The position numbers and the translations under genes were made by a program. From Sulfuricella denitrificans (GTDB lineage Bacteria; Pseudomonadota; Gammaproteobacteria; Burkholderiales; Sulfuricellaceae): a DNA stretch of 64,000 nucleotides. Of this stretch, positions 26,969 through 35,634 are shown in pieces (the first letter of the stretch is position 1; every line of letters begins with the position of its first letter). Under the pieces are notes generated by a model. The model made no database searches. It had not been told where the DNA came from and was given only the letters and a program-made list of their open reading frames with translations. Location of the stretch: the NCBI GenBank assembly GCA_002632355.1, contig NSJJ01000016.1:1-64000 (forward strand), in the 5' to 3' direction.

Positions 26969-27421
26969 TTATTTCTCCCAACGTTTCGCCGCATTTTCAT
27001 CGCTTTCACGCGCATCCACCCAGCGTGCGCCGGACGAAGTCTGTTCGCGCTTCCAGAACGGCGCCTCGGTCTTGAGGTAATCCATGATGAACTCGCAGGC
27101 GGCGAAGGCTTCGCCGCGGTGGGCGCTGGTCACGGCCACCAGCACGATCTGGTCGGTGGGCTGGAGGTCGCCGACGCGGTGAATGACCAGGGCATCAAAA
27201 ATATCCCAGCGCGCTTTCGCCTGCTCGACGATGCGCTCCAGGGCTTTTTCGGTCATGCCGGGATAGTGTTCCAGGCTCATGCCGGCCACTGCGTCGCCCT
27301 CGTTGATGTCGCGCACCAGCCCGAGAAAACTGGCAATGGCGCCAATCTTTGGATTGTCCTGACGCAGCGCGAGCAGTTCCGCGCCGAGGTCGAAGTCTTC
27401 CTGTTGTACCCGGATGGCCAT
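26969..27421 (-). CDS. moaE: Molybdopterin synthase catalytic subunit
   Basis: 150 aa. With MoaD it inserts two sulfurs into cyclic pyranopterin monophosphate to give molybdopterin. The typical blocks are GAIASFLGLVRD, MSLEHYPGMTEKALE, VIHRVGDL, VAVTSAHRGEAFAACEFIMDYLK and FWKRE with the catalytic lysine. Last gene of mobB-moeA-moaD-moaE, five bases after moaD. Confidence 0.95.
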   Translation of the reverse strand: MAIRVQQEDFDLGAELLALRQDNPKIGAIASFLGLVRDINEGDAVAGMSLEHYPGMTEKALERIVEQAKARWDIFDALVIHRVGDLQPTDQIVLVAVTSAHRGEAFAACEFIMDYLKTEAPFWKREQTSSGARWVDARESDENAAKRWEK

Positions 27422-27426
27422 TTCGC

Positions 27427-27681
27427 TCAGCCTCCCGTCACTGGCGGGAAGATGGCGATCTCGTCGCCGGTTTTGATCGCGGTGGCGCCGTCGGCCATGT
27501 CCTGGTTCACGGCGATGCGATAGGCACGCCCCTCTGCCAGTTCGTTTTCCCAGGCCCCACCGCGGGCGCGCAGCAAGGCGGTCAGGCCCGCAATATCGCG
27601 CACTTCCGGCGGCAGGTCGATCTGTTCTGTTGATACGCCCAGCGCTTCGCGCAGGCGGGCAAAGTAGAGCAATGTGATCAT
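27427..27681 (-). CDS. moaD: Molybdopterin synthase sulfur carrier subunit
   Basis: 84 aa ubiquitin-fold protein ending in VTGG, the C-terminal Gly-Gly that is thiocarboxylated by MoeB-type enzymes to carry sulfur. YFARLREALG and EIAIFPPVTGG are typical. It lies two bases after moeA and next to its partner moaE. No moaA, moaC or moeB is in the window. Confidence 0.94.
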   Translation of the reverse strand: MITLLYFARLREALGVSTEQIDLPPEVRDIAGLTALLRARGGAWENELAEGRAYRIAVNQDMADGATAIKTGDEIAIFPPVTGG

Positions 27682-27683
27682 GA

Positions 27684-28910
27684 TTAACCCAGCAATTCGC
27701 TAAAAGGGGTGAACTTGACGAGGTCGCCGCGCGCCACAGTGGTGCTCTCGTGGATTTCCGCCAGGCCTTCGCCCCACACCGCCGAAGTCAGCACGCCGGA
27801 ACCCTGGTTGGGGTAAATGGCGATGCCGATACCGCCGTCCGCCTGCGACTCCAGCCGGGCGCGCACAAATTCGCGTCTCGGGCCGGACTTTTTCCACTCG
27901 AATGCGGCAGGCAATGCGTAACTGCGCGGCGCGGTCTTTTCCACACCCTGGCAGCGCAGGATGTAGGGACGCACGAACAGGCAGAAGGTGGCAAAGGCCG
28001 ACACCGGGTTGCCCGGCAGGCCGATGAAGGGCGTGCCCTGCACGGTGCCGTGGGCGATGGGTTTGCCCGGCTTCATCGCCACCTTCCACATATCGAGGCT
28101 GCCGAGACTTTCCACCGCCGCCTTGACGTGATCTTCCTCCCCCACCGAGACACCGCCGCTGGTCACGATCAGGTCGGCCTCGTGCCAGGCCTGTTTGAGC
28201 ACATTGACGGTCGCCTCCAGGCTGTCCGGCACGATGCCATAGTCCGCCACGCGGCAGCCCATGCCTTCGAGCAGGCCGAGCAGGGTGTAGCGGTTGGAAT
28301 TGTAGATTTCGCCCGCTTCCAGCGGTTCGCCCGGCATGACGATCTCGTCGCCGGTAAAGAACAGCGCCACACGCAGCTTGCGGCGGACCGGCACATCGGC
28401 CAGCCCGATCGAGGCGATCAGGCCCATTTCCTGCGGGCGTATCCTGACGCCGGCTGGCAAAACTTCGCTGCCGGCGGCAATATCTTCGCCGGCGCGGCGG
28501 ATATTGGCTCCGGATTTGGGCATGGCGCCGATGATCACTTCTTCCCCGTCAACCCTGCAGTCCTCCTGCATCACCACGGCATCCGCACCCGGCGGAACCG
28601 GCGCGCCGGTGAAGATGCGCGCCGCCGTGCCCGCTTCCAGCGCATGCCCTACGCTGCCGGCGGGAATGCGCTGGGAGACCCGCAGACGGGTTTCACCACC
28701 GGGGTTCTGGCTGGCGCAGGCCACGGCATAACCGTCCATGGCGCTGTTGTCCAGCGGCGGCACGGTGACGGAAGACACCAGCGGCTCCGCCAGCACCCGG
28801 CCCAGCGCGTGGGTGGTGTGAATGCGCTCGACCTCGTCAATGGGGCGGGCATGGCTCAGCAACAGTTCGAGCGCCTCGTCCGCACTCAGCATTTTCTTGG
28901 GTTCGTTCAT
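27684..28910 (-). CDS. moeA: Molybdopterin molybdenumtransferase
   Basis: 408 aa. It inserts molybdate into adenylylated molybdopterin. Domain landmarks are PPLDNSAMDGYAV near residue 50, RIFTGAPVPPGADAVVMQED, the MoCF_biosynth block DLIVTSGGVSVGEEDHVK, and KPGKPIAHGTVQGTPFIGLPGNPVS. The ATG overlaps the mobB stop as ATGA. Confidence 0.95.
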   Translation of the reverse strand: MNEPKKMLSADEALELLLSHARPIDEVERIHTTHALGRVLAEPLVSSVTVPPLDNSAMDGYAVACASQNPGGETRLRVSQRIPAGSVGHALEAGTAARIFTGAPVPPGADAVVMQEDCRVDGEEVIIGAMPKSGANIRRAGEDIAAGSEVLPAGVRIRPQEMGLIASIGLADVPVRRKLRVALFFTGDEIVMPGEPLEAGEIYNSNRYTLLGLLEGMGCRVADYGIVPDSLEATVNVLKQAWHEADLIVTSGGVSVGEEDHVKAAVESLGSLDMWKVAMKPGKPIAHGTVQGTPFIGLPGNPVSAFATFCLFVRPYILRCQGVEKTAPRSYALPAAFEWKKSGPRREFVRARLESQADGGIGIAIYPNQGSGVLTSAVWGEGLAEIHESTTVARGDLVKFTPFSELLG

Positions 28911-29404
28911 GAATTCAGACCTGTATGAAGCAGAATAAAGCCGGCAATCCCCGCCGGATCGTTGAGTCCGAATGACGGCAGGGGCGCTTCAAGCGCCACG
29001 TCGCTGGCAACGGCAATGATATGGGGGTCTTGCGGATACAGCAATGGCTTGCCGTTGGCGTAACGGTGAATTTCCAGCTTGGGAATCGCTTCCTGCTTGA
29101 AGCCTTCCACCAGTACCAGATCACAGGGGGAAAGCCGCGCCAGATGGTCCGACAGGGCAGGCTCGGCCTCGCCGCGCAGCTCGTGCAGCAGCGCCCAGCG
29201 CGCGGACGAAGTCAGCAGCACCTCGCTCGCACCGGCGGCGCGGTGGCGGTATGAATCCTTGCCGGGCTGGTCGAGGTCCACATCGTGATGGGTCTGCTTG
29301 ATGGTGGAAACGCGGAGGCCACGAGTAACGAGAATCGGCAGCAGCTTCTCCAGCAGGGTGGTTTTACCGCTGCCCGACCAGCCAGCGAGGCCAAACACCT
29401 TCAA
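28907..29404 (-). CDS. mobB: Molybdopterin-guanine dinucleotide biosynthesis protein B
   Basis: 165 aa from TTG 29404 ([16 protein letters not shown]), the only start consistent with the family N-terminus. A strong purine-rich ribosome site (GGAGGGGGAGG) lies just upstream, and TTG overlaps the previous stop as TTGA. The P-loop [10 protein letters not shown] binds [14 protein letters not shown] is the second family motif. It assists MobA in making the guanine dinucleotide form of Moco. Confidence 0.92.
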   Translation of the reverse strand: MKVFGLAGWSGSGKTTLLEKLLPILVTRGLRVSTIKQTHHDVDLDQPGKDSYRHRAAGASEVLLTSSARWALLHELRGEAEPALSDHLARLSPCDLVLVEGFKQEAIPKLEIHRYANGKPLLYPQDPHIIAVASDVALEAPLPSFGLNDPAGIAGFILLHTGLNS

Positions 29405-30144
29405 AACGCCTCCCCCTCCTTCAGATAGCGCCACTGCCCCGGCGGCAGATCGCCCAGCTTGACCTTGCCGATGCGGACGCGCTTGAGGCCCACGACCTTG
29501 AGCCCTACCAGTTCGCACATGCGGCGAATCTGGCGTTTCTTGCCTTCCTTGAGAATGAAGCGCAGCTGGTCTTCATTCTGCCAGCTCACGCGCGCCAGCT
29601 TGAGCGGCTTGCCATCCAGGCTGAGGCCGTAATTCAGCAGCTTCAGGCCGCTTTCGTCGAGCTTGCCCTGCACCCTGACCAGATATTCCTTCTCGATTCC
29701 GGAATCCTCGCCGATCAGCTGCCTGGCGATACGCCCGTCCTGAGTCAGTACCAGCAGCCCCTGGGAGTCGATGTCAAGCCGCCCGGCAGGAGCCAGTCCG
29801 AAAAGCTGTGAGGGGTCGAACTGCAGGGGTGAGGAGTCGTCCTTGAAGCGGCTGTCCCTGGTGATCAGGCTGGCTGCGGCCTTGTAACCCTTTTCCGGCT
29901 GGGCGGATACATAGCCCACCGGTTTGTGCAACAGGATCGTAACGCGGGCGGCCTGCTGGGTTTTGGCGCCATGCCCCAGCGTCACGGTCTGCGTCGGCAG
30001 CACCTTGGTGCCCAGTTCCGTCACCTTGAAGCCATCCACAAATACCAGGCCGCGTTCGATATAGCTGTCGGCCTCGCGGCGCGAGCACAGTCCGAGTTGC
30101 GACATGAGCTTGGAAAGACGGATTTTTTCCGCTGGCTCGCTCAT
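29401..30144 (-). CDS. rluF: RluF/RsuA-family rRNA pseudouridine synthase
   Basis: 247 aa from ATG 30144 ([13 protein letters not shown]), coupled to dsbB as TGATG. An S4 RNA-binding domain ([31 protein letters not shown]) is followed by the catalytic domain with [18 protein letters not shown] (catalytic Asp in GRLD) and [18 protein letters not shown]. The N-terminus resembles RluF, which modifies 23S U2604, more than RsuA. The exact target base is inferred. Confidence 0.85.
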   Translation of the reverse strand: MSEPAEKIRLSKLMSQLGLCSRREADSYIERGLVFVDGFKVTELGTKVLPTQTVTLGHGAKTQQAARVTILLHKPVGYVSAQPEKGYKAAASLITRDSRFKDDSSPLQFDPSQLFGLAPAGRLDIDSQGLLVLTQDGRIARQLIGEDSGIEKEYLVRVQGKLDESGLKLLNYGLSLDGKPLKLARVSWQNEDQLRFILKEGKKRQIRRMCELVGLKVVGLKRVRIGKVKLGDLPPGQWRYLKEGEAF

Positions 30145-30641
30145 CAACGCGCCCGGTCCCGTACTAACAGAACAGCCAGGCCTGCCATGAAAAACACCGC
30201 AAACCAGCCCAGCGCCCAGGCGGGGATGGACAGCCCGAGCATCGTCCATTCCACCTTGGCGCATTCGCCGGACCCGTGGAATATCATGGGCAGCGCCTTG
30301 AACAACGGAAACGTTTCGAGCATATAGTCCAACCCAGGACCGCATTCCGGCACCTTGTCAGGCGGCAGGCTCTGCAACCACAAATTGCGCCCTGCCACAA
30401 CGGCACCAGCAAGCGAGAACAGCATGATCAGGAAGCCATAAAACATTCTGCCGACAACGCCGGGATTATGCAGAAAAGCCAGCATCGAAGTCACACCGAC
30501 AGCAACAAACGCCATGCGCTGCAGGACGCACAAGGGGCAGGGTTCAAGGTGAAGGCCATGCTGCAAATAAAGCCCGAAGCCGAGCACGCCGAGACAGCAC
30601 AACAGGATCGCCAGAAACATGGTGCGAAAAGGAATGATCAT
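30144..30641 (-). CDS. dsbB: Disulfide bond formation protein B
   Basis: 165 aa inner-membrane quinone reductase that reoxidises DsbA. Four membrane helices; redox pairs C35/C38 in [11 protein letters not shown] and C100/C127 in ECGPGLDYM and [11 protein letters not shown]. First gene of the dsbB-rluF-mobB-moeA-moaD-moaE run. MITE 2 begins only five bases upstream of its ATG, so its promoter must lie in or beyond that element. Confidence 0.94.
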   Translation of the reverse strand: MIIPFRTMFLAILLCCLGVLGFGLYLQHGLHLEPCPLCVLQRMAFVAVGVTSMLAFLHNPGVVGRMFYGFLIMLFSLAGAVVAGRNLWLQSLPPDKVPECGPGLDYMLETFPLFKALPMIFHGSGECAKVEWTMLGLSIPAWALGWFAVFFMAGLAVLLVRDRAR

Positions 30642-30646
30642 GCTTA

Positions 30647-30914
30647 GAGCCTATTTCAGTAGATTTCATACCTCGCGTTAAGGCCAGAAAGCGATGGCTG
30701 CAAGGAGCGGGGCGCAGCCAATGGTTATTCCATTGGCAAGCCTCGCGACGCCGCAGGCGCGCTTTCTGGCCTCAACCCTGAGGGCCAGTGTCATTTGAGG
30801 TGCATTGCGTTGTTGCTCAGTACTTGTTTGGAATGACCAAACTGCCTGCCTCGCGCCTAGCACTGCACCTCAAATGACGCTGGCGCGAGGTATGAAATCT
30901 ACTGAAACAGGCTC
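30647..30914. mobile_element. MITE-like element 2 with 31-bp terminal inverted repeats and TTA target duplication
   Basis: 268-bp non-coding element. Ends at 30647-30677 and 30884-30914 match over 31 bp with one mismatch (GAGCCTRTTTCAGTAG...). TTA on both sides (30644-30646, 30915-30917) is a 3-bp target duplication. Inside are two side-by-side hairpins: 12-bp perfect arms 30682-30693/30760-30771, and 20-bp arms with one mismatch 30785-30804/30864-30883. It would fold as a cloverleaf. The right-hand TTA is the complement of the glgP stop codon TAA. Confidence 0.88.
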
Positions 30915-33428
30915 TTACCCTACAGATTGCGCCGCGATGGGCGTCAGATGCCAGATATCCCAGTTGTATTCATGAATGGTCCGGTCACTGGAGAATTTGC
31001 CGCTGGTGGCGCTATTGATGATGCTCATGCGCGTCCAGCGTTCCTGGTCGCGATAGGCTTCGGCAGCACGCCTCTGCGCTTCCACGTAGCTCCTGAAATC
31101 CGCCAGGATCATCCAGTAATCGCCATGCTCGGTGAGTGAACGGACAATGCCGTCAAAAATGCCGGGCTCGGAAGCGTTGAATTGGTTATCTGACAGCATC
31201 TGCAATACGCGCTGCAAATCCGGATCGGACTCGATCAGCGCAAGCGGATTGTAATCGCGGCGGCGCGCCTCGACCTCGGCAGCGGTCAGGCCGAAAAGGA
31301 AGAAGTTGTCCGCGCCGGCTTCTTCGCGAATCTCGATATTGGCGCCATCAAGCGTGCCTATGGTCAGTGCGCCATTGATCATGAACTTCATGTTGCCGGT
31401 CCCCGACGCTTCTTTTCCGGCGGTCGAAATCTGCTCGGACAGGTCGGTTCCGGGAGAAACGATCTCCATCGCAGTTACGCGATAATCCGGCAGATAGGCC
31501 GCCCTGAGCAGGCCGTCGCATGCCGGATCGGCATTGATCACCTTGGCCACGTTGCAAGCCAGCGTGATAATGGATTTGGCCATCGCATAACCTGGCGCTG
31601 CCTTGCCGCCGATCAGCACGCAGCGCGGCGTCCAGTTCGCGGTATCGCCGCGTTTGATGCGGTCATAGAGATGAATCAGGTGCAGGATGTTGAGCAGTTG
31701 ACGCTTGTATTCGTGAATGCGTTTGACCTGCACGTCGAACATGGCATCGACATCGAAACTTACCCCGCAGTCTGCCTGCACCAGTGCCGCAAGGCGCACC
31801 TTGTTTGCCAGTTTCACCTCATGCCATCTGGCGCGGAAAGACGGGTCGTCGGAAAACGGGATCAGCTTGCGCAACTGCTGCAGATCGGTCGCCCAGCCAT
31901 CGCCAATAGTGTCGGTAATCAACCGGCTCAGTTCAGGATTGCTCGATGCCAGCCAGCGTCGCTGCGTAACGCCATTGGTCTTGTTGTTGAACTTGGCGGG
32001 CCACAATTCATAAAAATCACGGAACAGATCCTGCTGCAACAGTTCGGAATGCAGCGCCGCCACGCCATTGACGGAAAAACTCCCCACCACGGCCAGGTAA
32101 GCCATGCGCACCTGTGCTTCATGGCCGTCCTCGATGATGGACATACGCGCCAGGCGCTCGCTATCACCCGGCCAGCGCCGGGAGACTTCGATCAAAAAGC
32201 GCCGGTTGATTTCATAAATGATGTCCAGGAGGCGGGGCAATAGCGAACGGAACAGACGAACAGACCATTTTTCGAGCGCTTCCGGCAACAGGGTGTGATT
32301 GGTGTAAGCCATGGTACGGGAAGTGATGTTCCACGCCTCTTCCCAGTTCATGCCATATTCGTCCATCAGCAGGCGCATCAGTTCGGCAACGGCGCAGGTC
32401 GGATGGGTATCGTTGAGCTGGAAGCAGCTTTTCTCGGCGAACTGGCTGAAGTCCTCGCCATGATCGCGCACCCAGCGGCGCAGCACATCCTGCAAGCTGG
32501 CCGAAGCCAGAAAATATTGCTGGCGCAGGCGCAGTTCCTTGCCGTTCTCGCTCGAATCGTTGGGATAAAGCACCATGGTGATATGCTCAGCAGCATTCTT
32601 CGCCGCCACGGCCTCGGGATAGCTTCCCGCGTTGAACTCACCCAGATCGAACTCGTCCGTGGCTGCGGATTTCCACAGGCGCAGCGTATTCACGGTGCCG
32701 TTCTGGTAGCCCGGTACCGGCACATCGAAAGGCACAGCCAGCACGTCATGCGTATCGAGCCAGCGCACCCTCATCATGCCGTCCTGATCCTCGTAATAAT
32801 CGCAATATCCGCCAAAATGGATGCGCTGGGTGAACTCGGGCCTTTCCAGTTCCCATGGATTGCCGTTGCGCAGCCAGTGGTCGGGTTCCTCAACCTGGTA
32901 ACCCCCTTCGATATGCTGGCGGAACATGCCATATTCATAGCGCAGGCCATAGCCTGTCACCGGCAACTGCAGCGTGGCGCAGCTATCCAGAAAACAGGCG
33001 GCAAGGCGGCCCAGACCGCCATTGCCGAGTCCGGCATCATGTTCTTCGTCGGCCACTTCCTCCATCAGCAATCCCAGTTGACTGAGCGCCTGCGTCGCTT
33101 CATCGGTAATGCCCAGATTGAGGACGGCATTGGACAGGGCGCGCCCCATCAGGAATTCCAGGGACAAGTAATAAGTGCGTTTGCAGTCACCTGCGTCATA
33201 GGCGGCATTGGTCGCTTTCCAGCGCTCCACCATGCGGTCGCGCAGCGTCAGGGCAAGCGCAGTATAAAAACAGTGCGGCGGCGTGCCATGCTGATCGCGG
33301 CCGAGGGTATGGCTGAAATACTGGCGGAAATCCAGAGCCAGACTTTCGGCATTCATGCCCAAAGGAGATAAATCAGTCAGAAGGGCCGGAGGCGTGCTGG
33401 TCAGATCAGTCTGGGCGGATAGGGTCAT
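30915..33428 (-). CDS. glgP: Glycogen/starch/alpha-glucan phosphorylase
   Basis: 837 aa, full length for the family. It removes glucose-1-phosphate from glycogen with pyridoxal phosphate. Family blocks include EVADEEHDAGLGNGGLGRLA, FQLNDTHPTCAVAELMR, DVQVKRIHEYKRQLLN and the PLP-lysine region EASGTGNMKFMINGALTIGT. The stop codon falls in the target duplication of MITE 2. Glucokinase lies 3 kb away, fitting a carbohydrate-storage theme. Confidence 0.96.
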   Translation of the reverse strand: MTLSAQTDLTSTPPALLTDLSPLGMNAESLALDFRQYFSHTLGRDQHGTPPHCFYTALALTLRDRMVERWKATNAAYDAGDCKRTYYLSLEFLMGRALSNAVLNLGITDEATQALSQLGLLMEEVADEEHDAGLGNGGLGRLAACFLDSCATLQLPVTGYGLRYEYGMFRQHIEGGYQVEEPDHWLRNGNPWELERPEFTQRIHFGGYCDYYEDQDGMMRVRWLDTHDVLAVPFDVPVPGYQNGTVNTLRLWKSAATDEFDLGEFNAGSYPEAVAAKNAAEHITMVLYPNDSSENGKELRLRQQYFLASASLQDVLRRWVRDHGEDFSQFAEKSCFQLNDTHPTCAVAELMRLLMDEYGMNWEEAWNITSRTMAYTNHTLLPEALEKWSVRLFRSLLPRLLDIIYEINRRFLIEVSRRWPGDSERLARMSIIEDGHEAQVRMAYLAVVGSFSVNGVAALHSELLQQDLFRDFYELWPAKFNNKTNGVTQRRWLASSNPELSRLITDTIGDGWATDLQQLRKLIPFSDDPSFRARWHEVKLANKVRLAALVQADCGVSFDVDAMFDVQVKRIHEYKRQLLNILHLIHLYDRIKRGDTANWTPRCVLIGGKAAPGYAMAKSIITLACNVAKVINADPACDGLLRAAYLPDYRVTAMEIVSPGTDLSEQISTAGKEASGTGNMKFMINGALTIGTLDGANIEIREEAGADNFFLFGLTAAEVEARRRDYNPLALIESDPDLQRVLQMLSDNQFNASEPGIFDGIVRSLTEHGDYWMILADFRSYVEAQRRAAEAYRDQERWTRMSIINSATSGKFSSDRTIHEYNWDIWHLTPIAAQSVG

Positions 33429-33732
33429 GAAGGTCTCTCTTTCAATACTTTGATGAAGATGGTCCAGAAATCACCAGCAACATCAATGCCAGCAACAACC
33501 AAAGGCAAACACATTCGTTCATTCAGGAATGTGAATTTTAACTTAGATTGACCGCAGATAGCGAATCCGGAAGCATGACCGGACCTCGGGTCGGAAAGTA
33601 CAAATTTGCAATTTGGACTAAGTCTAAATATAATGAAGCTTCGAATTTAAATATTCACGCACAGAAACAGGGCTGCCGCCTATAATCACGAGCAGCCTTT
33701 TCTCCTCAATTGACATCAAGAAAGGAAATATC
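33429..33732. other. 304-bp divergent intergenic region, glgP/peroxiredoxin
   Basis: Contains the promoters of the two divergent genes. The peroxiredoxin promoter near 33606-33634 is listed separately. I see no further gene, and no clear promoter for glgP. Confidence 0.5.
33606..33634 (+). promoter_or_regulatory. Putative peroxiredoxin promoter with palindrome in its spacer
   Basis: -35 TTGCAA (33606-33611) and a perfect -10 TATAAT (33629-33634) are 17 bases apart. The spacer is filled by the near-perfect palindrome ATTTGGACTAAGTCTAAAT (33611-33629; 9-bp arms, one mismatch, one central base). A regulator bound there would control access of polymerase. The start codon is about 100 bases downstream. 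Confidence 0.55.
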
Positions 33733-34335
33733 ATGGCAGTTCTCGTTGGCAAGTCCGCACCCGATTTCACCGCTGCAGCAGTAATGGGCAACAACAGCAT
33801 CGAAGAAGGCTTCAATCTCAAGACTCACATCAAGGACAAATACGCAGTCATTTTCTTCTATCCGCTCGACTTTACCTTCGTGTGCCCTTCCGAGCTGATC
33901 GCTTTCGACCATCGCCTGAAAGAATTCAAGGATCGCAACGTGGAAGTGATCGGTGTATCCATCGACTCCCACTTCAGCCACCTGGCGTGGAAGAACACTG
34001 CCATCAACAATGGCGGCATTGGTCAGGTGCAGTACCCACTGGTCGCCGACATCAAGCACGAAATCTGCAAAGCCTATGATGTCGAAGCCGACGCCGGCGT
34101 GGCCTTCCGCGGCTCCTTCCTGATCGACAAGAGCGGAATCGTGCGCCATCAGGTGGTAAATGACCTGCCGCTGGGCCGCAACATCGACGAGATGATCCGC
34201 ATGGTTGACGCCCTGCAATTCACCGAACAGCACGGCGAGGTTTGTCCGGCCGGATGGAACAAAGGCAAGGCCGGCATGAAAGCCGACACCAAAGGTGTGG
34301 CCGATTACCTGGCGAAACACTCCGGCGAACTGTAA
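33733..34335 (+). CDS. Typical 2-Cys peroxiredoxin (AhpC/TSA family)
   Basis: 200 aa thiol peroxidase that reduces H2O2 and organic hydroperoxides. The peroxidatic Cys51 is in FYPLDFTFVCPSEL, the resolving Cys171 in HGEVCPAGW. GGIG at about 94-97 is present but the C-terminal YF motif of hyperoxidation-sensitive forms is absent. AAGGA precedes the ATG. A rho-independent terminator follows, so it is probably monocistronic. Confidence 0.94.
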   Translation: MAVLVGKSAPDFTAAAVMGNNSIEEGFNLKTHIKDKYAVIFFYPLDFTFVCPSELIAFDHRLKEFKDRNVEVIGVSIDSHFSHLAWKNTAINNGGIGQVQYPLVADIKHEICKAYDVEADAGVAFRGSFLIDKSGIVRHQVVNDLPLGRNIDEMIRMVDALQFTEQHGEVCPAGWNKGKAGMKADTKGVADYLAKHSGEL

Positions 34336-34354
34336 TATCCGTTTTGCCGTAGCC

Positions 34355-34390
34355 AAAGCCGCCAGGGATATTTTTCCCGGCGGCTTTTTT
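34355..34390 (+). terminator. Rho-independent terminator after the peroxiredoxin gene
   Basis: Stem AAAGCCGCC/GGCGGCTTT (34355-34363, 34379-34387) with an inner GGGA/TCCC pairing, followed by a run of Ts to 34390. Confidence 0.85.
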
Positions 34391-34434
34391 GCTTTATGGA
34401 AGGCTGTTTTTCATAACCCGCAAGGAGCAAAGCA

Positions 34435-34860
34435 ATGAAAATCACCAGAAAAAAACTGATCGAGGAACTCAACAAGGACCTTGAATGGGAATATTCCGCC
34501 GCAGTCCAGTATGTACAGCATGCCGCGGCCATCAGCGGTCCGCAGTACGATTCGATCCAGAAGGAACTGATCATTCACTCTCAGGAGGAGATGCAGCATG
34601 CGGTGATGCTGGCTGAACAGATCGACTTTCTCGGCGGCGTACCCACCGTCGACGTGGAAAAACGTGAAATCTCCCCCAGTCCACGGGAAATGCTCAAGCA
34701 GGATCTGTGGGGTGAAGATAATGCCATCAAGCGTTACAAGGAGCGCATCGCCCAGGCCGAGGCACTTCAGGAATATGGCCTGCGCCGCATACTGGAAGAC
34801 ATCCTGATCCAGGAAGAAGAGCATAAACGCGACATAGCAAACGCACTCGACAGCAAATAG
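34435..34860 (+). CDS. Ferritin-like/bacterioferritin-type protein
   Basis: 141 aa four-helix ferritin-like protein. Probable di-iron ligands are E19 in LEWEYSAAVQY, E51/H55 in SQEEMQHA, E94 in WGEDNAIKRY and E127-H130 in QEEEHKRD. It is shorter than bacterioferritin and lacks an obvious heme-ligand Met at the usual position, so a rubrerythrin/Dps-like or minimal ferritin role is likely: iron oxidation or peroxide handling. Next to a peroxiredoxin, which supports an oxidative-stress role. AAGGAG lies upstream. Confidence 0.82.
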   Translation: MKITRKKLIEELNKDLEWEYSAAVQYVQHAAAISGPQYDSIQKELIIHSQEEMQHAVMLAEQIDFLGGVPTVDVEKREISPSPREMLKQDLWGEDNAIKRYKERIAQAEALQEYGLRRILEDILIQEEEHKRDIANALDSK

Positions 34861-34972
34861 CCCCACCTACCGGCATTCGGCCCGAATGCCGGCTCCCCCG
34901 CCCTCCTCGCCCCCCTTGATAAGAGAAAAAGTGCCTCCATTAGGCGATGGTGATATACTTTTTCCCATTGTC

Positions 34973-34986
34973 TTGACACATATCAA
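34973..34986 (+). promoter_or_regulatory. Possible FNR/Crp-family box upstream of the DUF4202 gene
   Basis: TTGACACATATCAA differs by one base from the FNR consensus TTGAT-N4-ATCAA. It lies 12-25 bases before the start codon, so binding would be expected to repress rather than activate. A single near-match can be chance. Confidence 0.3.
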
Positions 34987-34997
34987 GGATAGTATAA

Positions 34998-35600
34998 ATG
35001 ATTTCTGATAAGCCCCGTTTCGACCTGGCAATTGCCAGATTTGATGCTGCCAACGCGGAAGACCCCAACAAGGAAGTGATTGACGGCAAGGAATACCCCA
35101 AGGAACTGCTTTACGCCCAGCGCATGACCGACATGCTCAATCGCTTCGCCCCTGATGCGCCCGAGCATGTCCAACTGGCCGTGCGCGCCCAGCATATCTG
35201 CCGCTGGAAAGTGCCGCGCGAGGACTATCCGATGGACAGGGCCGGTTACCATCAATGGCGCACCTATCTGTACAAGTACCATGGCGAAACCGCTGGCGCG
35301 ATCATGCGGGAACTGGGCTATGATGAGGAAACGATCGGCAAGCTGCAGTCCCTGCTGCGCAAGGAAAAACTCAAGCTCAACCCGGAAACCCAGTTACTTG
35401 AGGACGTAGTGGATCTGACTTTTCTGGAGCATTATCTGGAAGCTTTTGTACAGAAATACAGCAGCCGCTACGAAGAAGAAAAGCTGCTCGATATCCTGCG
35501 CAAGACATGGAAAAAAATGTCCGAGAAGGGCCATGAAGCCGCGTTGAAACTCGACTTCAAACCGGAAATGCTGGCAGTGGTACAGAAAGCACTGGGGTGA
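34998..35600 (+). CDS. DUF4202 family protein
   Basis: 200 aa soluble protein matching the DUF4202 pattern: FDLAIARFDAANAEDPN, YPKELLYAQRMTDML, VRAQHICRWKVPREDYPMDRAGYHQWR, ETQLLEDVVDLTFLEHYLEAFV. The conserved H (AQHICRW) and D/E residues hint at an HD-like metal site, but the function is unknown. AAGGA is nine bases before the ATG. A possible FNR-type box overlaps the leader, and a terminator follows the gene. Confidence 0.82.
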   Translation: MISDKPRFDLAIARFDAANAEDPNKEVIDGKEYPKELLYAQRMTDMLNRFAPDAPEHVQLAVRAQHICRWKVPREDYPMDRAGYHQWRTYLYKYHGETAGAIMRELGYDEETIGKLQSLLRKEKLKLNPETQLLEDVVDLTFLEHYLEAFVQKYSSRYEEEKLLDILRKTWKKMSEKGHEAALKLDFKPEMLAVVQKALG

Positions 35601-35604
35601 TTTT

Positions 35605-35634
35605 CCGGGCGGAAAAACTCCGCCCGGCGTTTTT
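35605..35634 (+). terminator. Rho-independent terminator after the DUF4202 gene
   Basis: Perfect 9-bp stem CCGGGCGGA/TCCGCCCGG (35605-35613, 35619-35627), loop AAAAC, then CGTTTTT. The T run overlaps the stop codon of the convergent SseB-like gene. Confidence 0.88.

Noticed and set aside
34870-34892. Perfect GC-rich hairpin after the ferritin-like gene
   Set aside because: Very stable but with no T run after it, so I did not call it a rho-independent terminator. It may still protect the mRNA end.
34973-34996. TTGACA...TATAAA as a promoter for the DUF4202 gene
   Set aside because: The spacing is only about 14 bases and the -10 would overlap the ribosome site and start codon region.
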